Positions 22,070-30,609 of a stretch of 30,609 bases of DNA are shown one piece after another. The DNA comes from Saccharofermentans sp. (GTDB taxonomy: Bacteria > Bacillota_A > Clostridia > Saccharofermentanales > Saccharofermentanaceae): positions 1 through 30,609 of the forward strand of contig JAILMZ010000103.1 of NCBI GenBank assembly GCA_024692105.1, in the 5' to 3' direction. Both the position numbers and the translations under genes were made by a program. The stretch's first letter is position 1, and each line of letters opens with the position of its first letter. A model generated the notes under the pieces. That model was not told the origin of the DNA and made no database searches. It saw only the letters and a list, made by a program, of their open reading frames with translations.

Positions 22070-23914
22070 ATGGCAGTACAAAAGATCGAGAACATGCGCA
22101 ACATAGCGATCATCGCTCACGTTGACCACGGCAAGACCACTATAGTCGACTCCATGCTCAAGCAGGCAGGCGTATACCGCGAGAACGAAGCGGTCGTCGA
22201 GCAGGTCATGGACAGCAATGACTTGGAGCGCGAGCGCGGAATCACGATCCTCGCAAAGAACACTGCCATCGATTACAAGGGTATCCGCATCAATGTCGTA
22301 GACACTCCCGGCCATGCTGATTTCGGCGGCGAGGTTGAGCGTGTCCTCAAGATGGTAGACGCGGTCCTTCTCGTGGTAGACGCTTTCGACGGCCCGATGC
22401 CCCAGACTAGATTCGTTCTGCACAAGGCATTAGGACTCGGCCTCAAGCCCATCGTCTGCATCAACAAGATCGACCGTCCCGACGCACGTCCCCTCGAGGT
22501 CGTTGATATGGTACTCGATCTTTTCATCGAACTCGGCGCTGACGAAGACCAGCTCGAGTTCCCCATCGTATACACATCCGGTAAGGTCGGTCTTGCGACC
22601 ACGGATATCAAGGAGTTCGAAGAGGGCAAGCAACTCGACTTCACTCCGCTCCTCGACGCAGTCGTAGCATACACACCCTGCCCCGAGGGTGATCCCGAAG
22701 GCCCCATGCAGCTGCTCGTATCCAACATCGACTCCGACCCCTATGTCGGCAGGATCGGTATCGGAAGAGTTGAGCGCGGCACGATCAAGCAGGGCGAGAA
22801 TGTTGCACTCGTAACTTACGGCACAGAGGACAAGCGTAACGCGAAGGTCGTCAAGCTCATGCGTTTCCACAACCTCGGAAGAGAAGAGATCAAGGAAGCA
22901 TCTATTGGCGAGATCGTCTGCGTTGCAGGTATCGCTGACATCAACATAGGCGACACTCTCTGCGATTCGGCTAACCCCGAGCCGCTCCCGTTCGTTGCGA
23001 TAGACGAGCCTACGATCGCCATGACGTTCTCCGTCAACGATTCTCCCTTCGCAGGACAGGAAGGCAAGTTCGTCACATCAAGACACTTAAGAGAGAGGCT
23101 CTTCAAGGAGATAGAGACAAACGTCTCCATGAGAGTCGAAGAGACGGATACGACAGAAGCATTCATCGTAAAGGGCAGAGGAGAGCTCCACCTTTCCGTG
23201 CTCATCGAGACCATGAGACGTGAAGGATATGAGTTCCAGGTATCCAAGCCGAAGGTCATCATGAAAGAGATCGACGGCGTTCTCTGCGAGCCTGTCGAGA
23301 ACCTCGTAATCGACGTTCCGGAGGACTTTGTAGGCCCCGTTATGGAGAAGATCGGAAAGAGAAGAGGAGAGCTCGTAAACATGCTTCCTCCGACCAAAGG
23401 ATACACAAGACTTGAGTTCAGGATACCGTCCCGAGGCCTGCTCGGATACCGTACCGAGTTTTTGACCGACACTAAGGGCAATGGTATAATGAACAGCGTC
23501 ATAGACGGCTATGAACCCTTCGCGGGAGAGATTGAGACCAGAGGTCAGGGCGTGCTCGTTGCATTCGAGACGGGAACTGCCGTAACCTACGGATTATACA
23601 ATGCCCAGGACAGAGGTCCGCTCTTTATCGGATCCGGAACTCCCGTGTACGAAGGCATGATAGTCGGCGTCAATCCCAAGCCCGAAGATATTACCGTTAA
23701 TGTCTGCAAGAAGAAGCATGTTACCAACATGCGCTCTGCAGGTGCCGATGAAGCAATGCGCCTCACTCCGCCGCTCAGATATTCGCTCGAGCAGTGCCTC
23801 GAGTTCGTTGAAGATGATGAGCTCTGCGAGGTGACACCGCAGTCCATCAGACTGAGGAAGAAGATCCTCAGCAACGACCTCAGAGCCAAGACAATGGCAA
23901 AACTTAAGAAGTAA
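22070..23914 (+). CDS. typA: Translational GTPase TypA/BipA
   Basis: 614 residues of the EF-G-like family. G domain motifs: AHVDHGKTT (about 15-23), [10 protein letters not shown] in switch [18 protein letters not shown], and NKID. Then come a beta-barrel domain, EF-G-like domains III and V, and the BipA-specific C-terminal domain ending in the [14 protein letters not shown] segment. BipA binds 70S ribosomes and assists 50S assembly, particularly at low temperature or under stress. CAGGAG lies 8 nt before the ATG. The 99-bp upstream gap is structured. The gene is followed by mltG after 70 bp containing nested G/C-rich inverted repeats without a T-run. Confidence 0.97.
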   Translation: MAVQKIENMRNIAIIAHVDHGKTTIVDSMLKQAGVYRENEAVVEQVMDSNDLERERGITILAKNTAIDYKGIRINVVDTPGHADFGGEVERVLKMVDAVLLVVDAFDGPMPQTRFVLHKALGLGLKPIVCINKIDRPDARPLEVVDMVLDLFIELGADEDQLEFPIVYTSGKVGLATTDIKEFEEGKQLDFTPLLDAVVAYTPCPEGDPEGPMQLLVSNIDSDPYVGRIGIGRVERGTIKQGENVALVTYGTEDKRNAKVVKLMRFHNLGREEIKEASIGEIVCVAGIADINIGDTLCDSANPEPLPFVAIDEPTIAMTFSVNDSPFAGQEGKFVTSRHLRERLFKEIETNVSMRVEETDTTEAFIVKGRGELHLSVLIETMRREGYEFQVSKPKVIMKEIDGVLCEPVENLVIDVPEDFVGPVMEKIGKRRGELVNMLPPTKGYTRLEFRIPSRGLLGYRTEFLTDTKGNGIMNSVIDGYEPFAGEIETRGQGVLVAFETGTAVTYGLYNAQDRGPLFIGSGTPVYEGMIVGVNPKPEDITVNVCKKKHVTNMRSAGADEAMRLTPPLRYSLEQCLEFVEDDELCEVTPQSIRLRKKILSNDLRAKTMAKLKK

Positions 23915-23916
23915 GA

Positions 23917-23958
23917 AGGACGCCTGATCCCTTTGCCCGCGGCATGGCGGGGCGTTCT
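23917..23958 (+). other. Nested G/C-rich inverted repeats between typA and mltG
   Basis: AGGACGCC (23917-23924) can pair with GGCGTTCT (23951-23958), and CCCGC (23936-23940) with GCGGG (23947-23951) inside it. There is no T-run, so this is not a standard terminator. It could modulate the downstream part of the operon or stabilise the typA message. Confidence 0.35.
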
Positions 23959-23984
23959 CCGACAATAAAGGTGGAAGTGCGCTG

Positions 23985-25169
23985 ATGCTGCCAAAGAAAA
24001 TACGAATCGCCCTAAGGATATTGATCATCCTTGTCCTGCTGTTCAGTTTTGCTGTGGCGGGCGTCATCTTCGGCTACAACTACGTCATCTCCCAGGAGGA
24101 GCGTTTCGACGCGCTGCAGCAGCAGATCGACGACGGCACGCTCGTGATCGACAAGAACACCGAGGGCGCGGTCGTACTCGTTGTCGAAATGGGTGACTCC
24201 ACGGGCGACATCGCGGACAAGCTCCTCGAGATGGGCCTCATCAACAACACTTTCGTATTCTCCCTCATGAGCAAGGTAAACGGCTTTGACGGCGCGTATG
24301 TTGCCGGCACGCACTACCTTATCCCGGGACTTTCCTACGACGAGATAATGTACTTCCTGACGCTCGAGCCTTCGCAGGTAAAGGTAACGATCCCCGAGGG
24401 TACGACTTATGTCGAGCTTAAGGCCCTGCTGCACGATGCAGGCCTCGATTTCGACGACGCAGAGTTCGACGAGTGCATGAATTCGCCTGACCTCTTTGTC
24501 GACTACGACTTCATCTCCGCAATCGAGATCGACCCTGACAGAGACTATATCCTCGCAGGTTACCTGTATCCCGATACGTACTATTTCGACGTCAATGCGA
24601 GCCCGGAGACGATCATCCGCAAGTTCTTAAACAACATGGAGAACAAGCTCTACGACGAGTACTATATCCGCGCGGAGCAGATCGGAATGAGCATGGATGA
24701 GGTCATCACACTGGCTTCGATCATCCAGCAGGAGTCCGGCAAGGTGTCCGACATGATGTATATTTCCGCGGTCTTCCACAACAGACTTGATTCCGAAGAC
24801 GAGTCTATGAACTATCTCGGTTCTTCCGCTACGATCAACTATCTGGTCGAACTGCAGGGAGGCACGCCTTCGCTGCTGCACACGGAAGAGGAGACCAGCA
24901 TCGACAGTCCTTACAATACTTACACGCATCCGGGACTTCCCCCGGGACCTATCTGCATGCCGGGCTTGGACGCGATCTCTGCGGCACTTTACCCGGAGCC
25001 CAACTGCGGATACATGTATTTCTGCGCTACCGGTGACGGCGGAACAGCCTTTGCCGTAACGCTTTCCGAGCACGAAGCAAATGTCGCTACATACTCGCCG
25101 AACTGGACGGTCGGTGCGGATGTCTCCGGCGATTTCTACGAAGACGAAGAAGAGGGCGAAGGCGAGTAA
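23985..25169 (+). CDS. mltG: Endolytic transglycosylase MltG (YceG-like)
   Basis: 394 residues: a basic cytoplasmic N-terminus, one transmembrane segment (about 10-33), a LysM-like subdomain, and the YceG-type catalytic domain. Recognisable stretches are VTIPEGTT (134-141), LASIIQQESGKVSDM with the expected catalytic Glu250, VFHNRL, and PYNTYTHPGLPPGPICMPG near the C-terminus. It cleaves nascent glycan strands at the membrane and so sets peptidoglycan strand length. It ends with an acidic tail (EDEEEGEGE). GGTGGAAG stands before the ATG. Its stop overlaps the start of the U32 gene (TAATG). In Bacillus subtilis the mltG homologue (yrrL) also precedes U32 genes. Confidence 0.93.
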   Translation: MLPKKIRIALRILIILVLLFSFAVAGVIFGYNYVISQEERFDALQQQIDDGTLVIDKNTEGAVVLVVEMGDSTGDIADKLLEMGLINNTFVFSLMSKVNGFDGAYVAGTHYLIPGLSYDEIMYFLTLEPSQVKVTIPEGTTYVELKALLHDAGLDFDDAEFDECMNSPDLFVDYDFISAIEIDPDRDYILAGYLYPDTYYFDVNASPETIIRKFLNNMENKLYDEYYIRAEQIGMSMDEVITLASIIQQESGKVSDMMYISAVFHNRLDSEDESMNYLGSSATINYLVELQGGTPSLLHTEEETSIDSPYNTYTHPGLPPGPICMPGLDAISAALYPEPNCGYMYFCATGDGGTAFAVTLSEHEANVATYSPNWTVGADVSGDFYEDEEEGEGE

Positions 25170-26446
25170 TGGACAGATCCCGCGTTGAAGTCTTAAGTCC
25201 CGCGGGTGATCCCGCCAAGCTCCGTACGGCAGTCAGATACGGCGCCGACGCAGTGTATATGGCAGGCAAGAATTACGGTCTGCGCGCACTGTCGGATAAT
25301 TTCACCGAAGAAGAGATGACGGGCAGCATTGCGTTCGCGCATGCAAACGGCGTCAAATGCTATGTCACGTTGAATGTCATGCCCACCGAAGACGAACTGG
25401 GCGGGCTTGATGATGCGATAAAGTTCATCGGAAACAAGTCCGGCGCAGATGCCGTGCTTATCTCCGATCCCGGCATATTCATGCGTGTCCGTGAGCTGTG
25501 CCCCGACCTCGAGATCCACATCTCGACACAGGCTTCCGTTACCAACAGCGGTGCCTGCAAATTCTGGGCTGACCAGGGCGCCAAGAGGATCGTCCTCGCA
25601 CGCGAAGTCACGCTCTCGCAGATACGCAAGATAAGAGACGCCATCCCCGATGACGTCGAACTCGAATGCTTTGTCCACGGCGCGATGTGCGTCGCATATT
25701 CCGGCAGATGCCTGCTCAGCAACTACTTTACAGGCAGAAGATCGAACGGCGGTGCGTGTGCGCAGCCCTGCAGATGGGGATACCACGTTGTCGAGGAGAA
25801 ACGCCCCGACCTCGCGATGCCCGTCGAGGAAGACGAGCGCGGAACATATGTCTTCGGCAGCAAGGATATCTGCATGATCGATCACATCCCCGAGCTCATC
25901 GATGCCGGCGTGAACTCGCTTAAGATCGAGGGCCGCATCAAGGGTGACTACTATGCGGCAGCCGTCACGAAAGTCTACCGCGAGGCAGTCGACCGCTACT
26001 GCGCAGACCCTGCAGGCTATGCCGTCGACCCGCACTGGCACTATGTCTTGGACAAGGTCGTCCACCGCGATTACGACACTGGATTCTTCTATCAGAGCCC
26101 TTCCGCCGACGCGAAGATAGACTACGAGAAATCCTACAACAAGCCCGCATTCGTCGTGGGCATCGTTCAGTCTTTCGATGAGACGACGGGCCTTACCAAG
26201 GTCACGCAGAAGAACAAACTCTACAAAGGCGACGTGCTCAATGTGCTCATGCCTTCGGGTTATGTGGAACCTGTTACGGTCGCAGAGCTTTACGACGGGA
26301 AGATGCAGCCGGTCGACAGTTGCCCGCACCCCGAAATGACATTCTTCATGAAGGCTGTTGACGGCACCGGCAAGACGGTCTCTCTTCCCGAGATGGCTTT
26401 TCTGTCGAGAGACGGCGACAAGGACGCAGGGATACTTCCGCAGTAA
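25169..26446 (+). CDS. U32 family protein (tRNA/rRNA hydroxylation, TrhP/RlhA-like)
   Basis: 425 residues of peptidase family U32. The N-terminal TIM-barrel part begins VEVLSPAGDPAKLRTAVRYGADAVYM. The family signature is ECFVHGAMCVAYSGRC-LLSNY followed by SNGGACAQPCRW, whose cysteines probably bind an iron-sulfur cluster. The C-terminal region (about 330-415) is the short beta-barrel of the family. Although named peptidases, related proteins (TrhP, RlhA) take part in prephenate-dependent 5-hydroxylation of tRNA uridine or rRNA cytidine. Position after mltG, as for YrrN/YrrO in Bacillus, favours a TrhP-like role. Only one U32 gene is present here, whereas Bacillus has two in tandem. The ATG shares its A with the mltG stop. 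Confidence 0.9.
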   Translation: MDRSRVEVLSPAGDPAKLRTAVRYGADAVYMAGKNYGLRALSDNFTEEEMTGSIAFAHANGVKCYVTLNVMPTEDELGGLDDAIKFIGNKSGADAVLISDPGIFMRVRELCPDLEIHISTQASVTNSGACKFWADQGAKRIVLAREVTLSQIRKIRDAIPDDVELECFVHGAMCVAYSGRCLLSNYFTGRRSNGGACAQPCRWGYHVVEEKRPDLAMPVEEDERGTYVFGSKDICMIDHIPELIDAGVNSLKIEGRIKGDYYAAAVTKVYREAVDRYCADPAGYAVDPHWHYVLDKVVHRDYDTGFFYQSPSADAKIDYEKSYNKPAFVVGIVQSFDETTGLTKVTQKNKLYKGDVLNVLMPSGYVEPVTVAELYDGKMQPVDSCPHPEMTFFMKAVDGTGKTVSLPEMAFLSRDGDKDAGILPQ

Positions 26447-26449
26447 GAT

Positions 26450-26478
26450 TTGTAATTAAAGGACTTTTAATTTAAACT
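26450..26478 (+). promoter_or_regulatory. Candidate promoter of the A24 peptidase operon
   Basis: TTGTAA (26450-26455), a 17-nt spacer and TAAACT (26473-26478) lie in an AT-rich 70-bp gap directly after the U32 stop, 38 nt before the TTG start of the next gene. Confidence 0.5.
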
Positions 26479-26516
26479 TTTGCTAATAATAAACAGGACT
26501 TAAGGACGAACATATT

Positions 26517-27407
26517 TTGATCTATTACTTCATAGCAATCCCCGCAGCAATCGCACTCGGTGCCCTCATGGGGTATCTGGATAAGATCCTTTTCGCGAAG
26601 TTCCCTGAAGCGTGGCTCCAGGATTACGGCGTCAGCGAGACAGATGTCAACTACCGCATATCCAAGAGAATGAGGATGTTCCCCGAAGCAGTCGTGGCGA
26701 TGGGCATCAGCGCTGCGATGTACGTGGCTGCGGTGATCTTCCTTAAGCCGGTATATTTCGATACGCCCAAGCCGCTGCACATAGCGGTTATCGTGCTTAT
26801 GGTGCCGGTGCTCGTGCTCATAATGATGGCGGACAAACTGAACCGCATCATCCCCGACCAGTTCTCGGTCGCGCTCGGCCTTATCGGCATCGTGTCCATC
26901 GCAGCGGACCTCGTCGAAGGTTCGATCTGGTTTACACCGGAAGCACCGTGGTACTACCCGCTCGTAAGTAAGATATTGGCTGCCCTGATCGGCGGCGGTT
27001 TCCTGTTCCTGGTAGGATTCATCGCACTGACATTCACCGGCAGGGAAGGCATGGGACAGGGCGATATGCGCCTGCTTCTTGCTACCGGCCTCATTACCGG
27101 TATGTACGGCCTGATCGTGCTCGTGTATGTGTCGATCTTCACGGCGGTGCTCTTCGCTATTCCGATGCTTATCAAGAAACGCATCAGGATCCAGAAGGAA
27201 GAAGAGATGATCCGCAACTCCAAGAATCCGCAGAAACTCCGCCGCGCGCTGGAGATCAAGAAGGCGCGCATGCATTTCGCGGACGACCCGGATTACCTGG
27301 CGTTCGGACCTTTCATCGCGCTCGGCTGCGGTGTGTTCGCCGTTATGGAGCCGGTCTTCCTTGAGCAGCTTATGTCCTACCTTTCAGGCCTGGGGGTATT
27401 TTTCTGA
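26517..27407 (+). CDS. A24 family prepilin peptidase
   Basis: 296 residues, about seven membrane segments. The two aspartates of the type IV prepilin peptidase family are present: Asp106 in MMADKLNRIIPDQF and Asp183 in GREGMGQGDMRLL. The N-terminal methylase half with its paired CxxC motifs is missing, as in TadV/FlaK-like short forms, though an N-terminal span and a charged loop (about 23-55) remain. A basic cytoplasmic loop (about 217-255) is followed by AFGPFIALG. It should cleave leader peptides of pilin-like proteins, yet no pilin, ATPase or Tad/Com gene is visible. I choose the TTG at 26517 because AAGGA lies about 10 nt upstream and it gives a full first helix. Its stop overlaps the next ATG (TGATG). 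Confidence 0.87.
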   Translation: MIYYFIAIPAAIALGALMGYLDKILFAKFPEAWLQDYGVSETDVNYRISKRMRMFPEAVVAMGISAAMYVAAVIFLKPVYFDTPKPLHIAVIVLMVPVLVLIMMADKLNRIIPDQFSVALGLIGIVSIAADLVEGSIWFTPEAPWYYPLVSKILAALIGGGFLFLVGFIALTFTGREGMGQGDMRLLLATGLITGMYGLIVLVYVSIFTAVLFAIPMLIKKRIRIQKEEEMIRNSKNPQKLRRALEIKKARMHFADDPDYLAFGPFIALGCGVFAVMEPVFLEQLMSYLSGLGVFF

Positions 27408-28411
27408 TGGACAAAGTGAGGTCTTTCCTCATAAAGAGTTTCGGCGTTCCGGACCCGATGAACTGGGGCTATCCGGTGATGTTCGCAGCTCTCGGCTCAC
27501 TTCTGTGTTTCGTCATCTTCCGCGCGGCCTACGCGATCCTTCCGTACGCATCGACTTCGCTCCTGGGTTATTCTTTCTCATCGATAATATTCACGCTCAT
27601 AGTGTTCGCGGCTCCGGCAGTGTTCCTGTCCAGGCGTGACCCCGTAAGCATCTCCGGCCACTACACGGGCATCGGCGTCCTGCTTCTGGCATTCCTGTCA
27701 GGCGCACCTTTGTACCTGATCCGCACCGCTCTGCAGAACGTCACGGTCTTCCTTTGGATGCGCGCCGGAAACTCCGTCGTGTTCCCGTTCCTGTTCTGCT
27801 ACACGGATGACCATACACCGATCGTGCTCGCACTAGAACTGCTCACCGATACAGTCATCCCGGCGTTCGGCGCGGCACTCTTCTTCTACGGCATCGTCTG
27901 GTCTTCGGTCCGTCCCAAGGACAGACGCCTTGCGATGATCATCATCCCGGTGCTCTACGCACTCTTCACACTCGACCTGAATGCGTTCTTCGGCGCGCTC
28001 GTCACCGGCTGGTGGCTCTGCGTCCTCCGCAAGAACATCGAAAACATCTGGGGTCCGATCCTCTGCCTCATCGGCAGCCGTCTTACGGGCATCATAATGT
28101 CCACCGTCCTCGCACCCGCAGACATCACGACTCTCATCACATACCAGGACATCGCGGTATCGTATTTCTACGCCGCAGGTCCCGCCATCGTTGTCGGCGC
28201 TATATTGCTCCTGTTCTTTACCAAGACTCTGGGCGAGTTCAACTTCACCTACAACAACAGTATCTACGGTGATGTCCTCGATGCCGACTTCCGTGAAGAA
28301 CGCGATCGCACCTGCCCGCCCGCACTGTCCGGCTTCAACATCGCCCTCGCTGTCGGCGTGATCATCATGATCGTAATGTGGGTGTTGATGGTGAAGGGTG
28401 TCAGGGCGTAA
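27407..28411 (+). CDS. CPBP-like membrane protein lacking catalytic residues
   Basis: 334 residues with about eight to nine membrane segments. Residues about 150-226 resemble the core of the CPBP/CAAX-protease (ABI) family: AFGAALFFYGIVWSS where the family has EE-x-x-x-R-G, then IIIPVLYALFTLDLNAFFGALVTGWWLCVLRKNIEN, then GPILCLIGSRL where the family has PI-x-x-H-x-x-x-N. The paired glutamates, the Arg and both histidines are replaced, so proteolytic activity is unlikely. The call is by pattern and moderate in certainty. The C-terminal part has a soluble loop with acidic and Arg residues (about 284-310) and a last transmembrane helix. It overlaps the prepilin peptidase stop by one base and is surely cotranscribed with it. 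Confidence 0.65.
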   Translation: MDKVRSFLIKSFGVPDPMNWGYPVMFAALGSLLCFVIFRAAYAILPYASTSLLGYSFSSIIFTLIVFAAPAVFLSRRDPVSISGHYTGIGVLLLAFLSGAPLYLIRTALQNVTVFLWMRAGNSVVFPFLFCYTDDHTPIVLALELLTDTVIPAFGAALFFYGIVWSSVRPKDRRLAMIIIPVLYALFTLDLNAFFGALVTGWWLCVLRKNIENIWGPILCLIGSRLTGIIMSTVLAPADITTLITYQDIAVSYFYAAGPAIVVGAILLLFFTKTLGEFNFTYNNSIYGDVLDADFREERDRTCPPALSGFNIALAVGVIIMIVMWVLMVKGVRA

Positions 28412-28528
28412 AACCGGGCAAATCCCCCTTTTGGGCAACCGCTTCACCACAAAAAATGTCGGATTATCGGGATTTATAGCAAGGTTTTTCTGTTAAACAT
28501 GCGGAACTTGTCCTGAAAAATAGTTTTA

Positions 28529-28572
28529 CCCCCTTAAGAATGATAAAATATGTGCAGTTTATATTGAGGGGG
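28529..28572 (+). promoter_or_regulatory. glgP upstream region: inverted repeat covering the Shine-Dalgarno, with an extended -10 inside
   Basis: CCCCCTTAA (28529-28537) can pair with TTGAGGGGG (28564-28572), the latter containing the ribosome binding site 9 nt before the glgP ATG. Between the arms lies TGATAAAAT (28541-28549), a plausible extended -10 whose transcript would start near 28556 and lack the left arm. If transcription starts further upstream, the hairpin would hide the ribosome binding site. The rest of the 170-bp gap (28412-28528) shows no gene or clear terminator. Confidence 0.4.
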
Positions 28573-28581
28573 AAGTAAGTT

Positions 28582-30609
28582 ATGGCAACAATTACTTCAA
28601 AGCAGTTAGAAGCGATGATGCAGTCGCACGTTAGGGCAGAGACCGGAATGAGTCTCGAGGACGCATCGCCCAGGGATTACTGGACAGCCCTTGCGAAGAG
28701 CATCGTTGAGATCATCTCGAACAACTGGATCGAGACAAGGAAGACTTACAACCAGGGCCGCCAGGCACACTATTTCTCGGCAGAGTTCCTCGAGGGAAGA
28801 TCGATGCTGAACAACCTGGTCAACCTCGGTATCTACGATCAGGCTAAGGAAGCACTCGCAAGCTTCGGTCTCGACCTTACTGACATTCTTGAAGAGGAGA
28901 CAGACCCGGCGCTCGGCAACGGCGGTCTCGGAAGACTTGCTGCATGCTTTCTCGATTCATGCGCTACTCTGAACCTGCCTGTTACGGGTTACGGTATCCT
29001 CTACAGATACGGTCTGTTCAGACAGTCTATCGAGAACGGTTTCCAGCACGAATATCCTGACTCATGGATGGAGCACGGCTATCCGTTCATCGTCTCCAGA
29101 TACGACAGGAAGGTCAAGGTCCACTATCAGGACATCGACGTATGGGCGATCCCCTGCGACCTTCCTATCACAGGTTACGGCACAAAGAACGTCAACCTCC
29201 TGAGACTCTGGAAGGCAGAGCCTGCGCAGGATTTCGACTTCAACCTCTTCAACTCTCAGAGGTTCGATGATGCCGTTATCGAGAGAAACAGAGTACAGGA
29301 TATCTGGAGAGTCCTTTATCCGAACGACACATCTTACGACGGTAAGGTTCTGCGTGTAAGACAGCAGTATTTCTTCGTATCTGCTTCACTGCAGGACATT
29401 ATCTACAGATACAAGAAGTATCACGGCGACGATCTGCACGATTTCGCGAAATACAACACCATCCAGCTCAACGATACCCACCCGGTTATCGGTATCCCCG
29501 AGCTCATGCGTCTCCTCGTAGACGAGAACGGCATCGAGTGGACAGAGGCATGGGAGATCACAAAGCAGACTTTCGCCTACACCAACCACACCATCATGGC
29601 AGAGGCACTCGAGAAGTGGGATATCTCCATCTTCCGTTTCCTCTTCCCGAGGATCTACGAGATCATCGAGGGCATCAACAACCAGTTCCGTGCACAGATG
29701 TACGAAGCAGGTCTCTACTCTGAAGTCATCGACAGACTGTCTCCTCTGGGCGACGGCAAGATCCACATGGCTTGGCTCGCAGTTTACGGTTCACACTCCG
29801 TCAACGGCGTTGCTGCACTGCACACAGACATCCTCAAGAGAGAGACACTCAAGGAGTGGTACGACATCTATCCTGAGAAGTTCTCCAACAAGACAAACGG
29901 TGTAACACCGAGAAGATGGCTGAGAACATGCGATCCCGAGCTTGCTGACCTCATAACCGAGCTCCTCGGCAACGACAAGTGGGTAACGGATCTCGACAAG
30001 CTCAAGAAGCTCGAGAAGTATAAGGATGACGACAAGGTCATGAAGCGCTTCATCGAGATCAAGAAGCACAACAAAGAGAAGTTCGCAGGCTACATCGAAG
30101 CAACACAGGGCATCAAGCTCGATCCCGATTCATGCTTCGATATCCAGATCAAGCGTCTGCACGAATACAAGAGACAGCTCCTCAACGCGCTGTATGCTCT
30201 TAACCTCTACGACAGGCTCAAGGAAGACAAGAAGCTCGACATGCCGCCTGTTACCGTGCTTTTCGCAGCTAAGGCAGCTCCCGGATATTTCCGTGCAAAG
30301 GGCATCATCAAGTTCATCAACGAGATCGCTAACCTCGTCAACAACGACCCTGATATGGAAGGCAGACTGAAGGTTGTTTTCGTTGAGAACTACAACGTAT
30401 CCGTCGGTGAGAAGATGTTCCCCGCAGCAGACGTTTCCGAGCAGATCTCCACGGCAGGTCTCGAGGCTTCCGGTACCGGCAACATGAAGTTCATGATGAA
30501 CGGTGCGGTCACACTCGGTACTCTTGACGGCGCTAACGTCGAGATCGCAGAAGCAGTTGGCGACGACAACATCTACATCTTCGGCTGCCGCGCAGAAGAC
30601 ATGGCTGCA
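28582..30609 (+). CDS. glgP: Glycogen/alpha-glucan phosphorylase (3' end outside window)
   Basis: 676 codons to the window edge with no stop. GT35 enzyme that releases glucose 1-phosphate from glycogen or maltodextrin using phosphate and pyridoxal phosphate. Features: QAHYFSAEFLEGRS near the N-terminus, PALGNGGLGRLAACFLDS, LYRYGLFRQ, NDTHPVIGIPELMRLL, WAVY-type barrel sequence, NKTNGVTPRRWL, QIKRLHEYKRQLLNAL, and the cofactor site EASGTGNMKFMMNGAVTLGTLDGANVEI with the expected PLP lysine Lys636. About 70-140 C-terminal residues should be missing compared with family length. GAGGGGG lies 9 nt before the ATG. Codon use here is strongly biased, as in a highly expressed gene. Confidence 0.96.
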   Translation, partial: MATITSKQLEAMMQSHVRAETGMSLEDASPRDYWTALAKSIVEIISNNWIETRKTYNQGRQAHYFSAEFLEGRSMLNNLVNLGIYDQAKEALASFGLDLTDILEEETDPALGNGGLGRLAACFLDSCATLNLPVTGYGILYRYGLFRQSIENGFQHEYPDSWMEHGYPFIVSRYDRKVKVHYQDIDVWAIPCDLPITGYGTKNVNLLRLWKAEPAQDFDFNLFNSQRFDDAVIERNRVQDIWRVLYPNDTSYDGKVLRVRQQYFFVSASLQDIIYRYKKYHGDDLHDFAKYNTIQLNDTHPVIGIPELMRLLVDENGIEWTEAWEITKQTFAYTNHTIMAEALEKWDISIFRFLFPRIYEIIEGINNQFRAQMYEAGLYSEVIDRLSPLGDGKIHMAWLAVYGSHSVNGVAALHTDILKRETLKEWYDIYPEKFSNKTNGVTPRRWLRTCDPELADLITELLGNDKWVTDLDKLKKLEKYKDDDKVMKRFIEIKKHNKEKFAGYIEATQGIKLDPDSCFDIQIKRLHEYKRQLLNALYALNLYDRLKEDKKLDMPPVTVLFAAKAAPGYFRAKGIIKFINEIANLVNNDPDMEGRLKVVFVENYNVSVGEKMFPAADVSEQISTAGLEASGTGNMKFMMNGAVTLGTLDGANVEIAEAVGDDNIYIFGCRAEDMAA

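Noticed and set aside
25193..26329. Minus-strand open frame of 378 codons opposite the U32 gene
   Set aside because: Antisense shadow of a clear U32 family protein; there is no start signal.
26517..28411. Start of a competence or Tad pilus locus
   Set aside because: Only the peptidase is present; no pilin, secretion ATPase or inner-membrane platform gene is within the window.

Overview
The window is a gene-dense chromosomal segment of a bacterium, most likely a Bacillota/Clostridia member of gut or rumen type with moderate G+C. The call rests on family content: RNase J, zinc-type L32, DUF1934, TypA, MltG next to a U32 protein, a domain-permuted GH3 beta-glucosidase and BspA-like repeats. Finer taxonomy is a guess. 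I see no insertion sequence, prophage, CRISPR array or rRNA.

Layout. 1-640: the 3' end of a secreted, Thr/Glu-rich protein, then a structured intergenic element and a bidirectional terminator. 671-3527 (minus): an SH3b/3D cell-wall protein and RNase J in one operon. 3664-3880: a 54-residue membrane protein with a GTG start. 3881-11269 (plus): a tightly packed run of proS, a secreted transglutaminase-like/BspA-like protein, an ABC ATPase and a 1120-residue FtsX-type permease with a long coiled-coil insert. 11271-11375: a second copy of the structured element, inverted, again between convergent genes. 11373-16198: an AraC-type regulator divergent from a GH3 enzyme, which is followed by an unusual STAS-like/J-like/membrane protein. 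16195-17542: an RsuA-type pseudouridine synthase and a family 4 uracil-DNA glycosylase, divergent and apparently both leaderless. 17548-17710: tRNA-Gln(CTG) with its own promoter and terminator. 17728-20319: a metallo-beta-lactamase-fold hydrolase, a GNAT acetyltransferase, an RluA-type pseudouridine synthase and a DUF1934 protein. 20305-21970: rpmF, a terminator-like hairpin, and der. 21979-26446: typA with a structured leader, mltG and a U32 protein. 26450-28411: an A24 prepilin peptidase and a CPBP-like membrane protein without the catalytic residues. 28582-end: a glycogen phosphorylase cut by the window edge.

Most of the content is housekeeping: translation, RNA decay and modification, ribosome assembly, and cell-wall synthesis. 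Glycan use is represented by the GH3 enzyme and GlgP. No complete new defence or mobile system is evident. The most unusual points are: a diverged intergenic repeat at both roomy convergent junctions; three genes with a TATAAT box 6-7 nt before the ATG and no Shine-Dalgarno sequence; a tRNA-Gln with two mismatches in its anticodon stem; the STAS-like/J-like/transmembrane protein; a peptidase gene overlapping a catalytically dead CPBP homologue; and several structured leaders (typA, glgP, rpmF-der).
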